Both the position numbers and the translations under genes were made by a program. Positions 54,128 through 54,266 of a DNA stretch of 54,266 bases are shown in pieces (the first letter of the stretch is position 1; each line of letters opens with the position of its first letter). A model generated the notes under the pieces. The model searched no databases, was not told the DNA's origin, and worked only from the letters and a program-made list of their open reading frames with translations. Origin of the DNA: Silicimonas sp. (GTDB taxonomy: Bacteria > Pseudomonadota > Alphaproteobacteria > Rhodobacterales > Rhodobacteraceae); contig JAJDZT010000135.1 of the NCBI GenBank assembly GCA_022824525.1, positions 1 to 54,266 of the forward strand, read 5' to 3'.

Positions 54128-54266
54128 ACCCGGATTCTGCTTAAGCGAGGGTGAGGGGATTCCCAGATCAGGCGTTACCTGATTTAGTATCCGTGAATAT
54201 TAAACAACGGATAGGAATTCCCCTCATGAACACCTCTATCACTGCCTTGTTCTGTTGTATCGATGA
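54128..54266 (+). mobile_element. IS982-like insertion element, left end (partial)
   Basis: Begins with ACCCGGATTCTGC, the ACCC start typical of IS982-family termini, and runs to the window edge. Nested inverted repeats fill the space before the transposase start: ATCAGG/CCTGAT (54167-54183), TATCCGT/ACGGATA (54188-54213) and GAGGGGATTCC against GGAATTCCCCTC. The right end is outside the window. Confidence 0.5.
54226..54266 (+). CDS. Start of an IS982-family transposase (partial)
   Basis: The final 41 bases read MNTSITALFCCID, which matches the usual opening of this transposase family as I recall it (short peptide then ALFCxxDDF). It directly follows the inverted-repeat block of the element. 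Too short for certainty. Confidence 0.45.
   Translation, partial: MNTSITALFCCID

Noticed and set aside
1..54266. CRISPR arrays, prophage or toxin-antitoxin modules
   Set aside because: No regularly spaced repeats, phage structural genes or paired small toxin/antitoxin frames were seen.

Overview
The window looks like a chromosomal segment of an alphaproteobacterium of the Rhodobacterales (Roseobacter-type). The reasons are high GC, the gene repertoire and its order (petABC, a dapF-mtaB block, a urea ABC operon, a ProXVW betaine transporter with fused permeases, nrdR-ribD) and short palindromic dispersed repeats of a kind common in that group. No ribosomal RNA, CRISPR array or prophage is visible. 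A single IS element enters at the right edge.

Layout. 1-6.7 kb is a surface-polysaccharide block: a BY-kinase ATPase domain with a damaged 5' end, then a tightly packed minus-strand run rmlC-rmlB-rmlD-rmlA-UDP-glucuronate 4-epimerase-ugd, which makes dTDP-rhamnose, UDP-glucuronate and UDP-galacturonate. 6.8-16.7 kb is housekeeping: a carboxylate-amine ligase, the cytochrome bc1 operon (petABC), two GSTs, a hotdog thioesterase, a PaiB-like protein, mtaB, dapF and a ClpP-fold lipoprotein. A tRNA-Lys(UUU) follows, and directly behind it lies a broken papain-like cysteine peptidase gene.

17.8-29.0 kb is the most distinctive part. A divergent AraC regulator faces a roughly 10 kb plus-strand operon: aldehyde dehydrogenase, branched-chain-type ABC importer (SBP, LivH, LivM, LivG, LivF), second aldehyde dehydrogenase, a coniferyl-alcohol-dehydrogenase-type SDR and a flotillin. 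LivF carries an extra 150-residue Ala/Pro-rich tail, and LivG has a degenerate ABC signature. I read this as an import-and-oxidation module for an aromatic (or similar) alcohol or aldehyde, with a membrane scaffold encoded in the same transcript. It is the best candidate here for an undescribed system.

29.2-34.3 kb holds a YcaQ/AlkX-type DNA glycosylase, a methyltransferase-like protein, uronate isomerase (uxaC) and a fructuronate reductase gene (uxuB) broken by one missing base. 34.6-40.7 kb is the urtABCDE urea transporter and 40.7-44.8 kb is proXVW. 44.9-48.7 kb contains a HEAT-like protein, a 59-aa membrane protein with a structured upstream region, an SDR overlapping uxuA, and a RibD-C/DHFR-like protein. 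48.7-51.0 kb has two small envelope proteins, nrdR and ribD. 51.0-54.1 kb is the kpsC-kpsD capsule export pair, and an IS982-like element begins 28 bases in front of kpsD.

The uronate genes fit together: UxaC isomerises glucuronate to fructuronate, UxuB (or the SDR next to uxuA) reduces it to mannonate, and UxuA dehydrates that to KDG. Several genes show single-event damage (BY-kinase 5' end, peptidase poly-G tract, uxuB). These may be real decay or assembly errors and should be checked against reads first.
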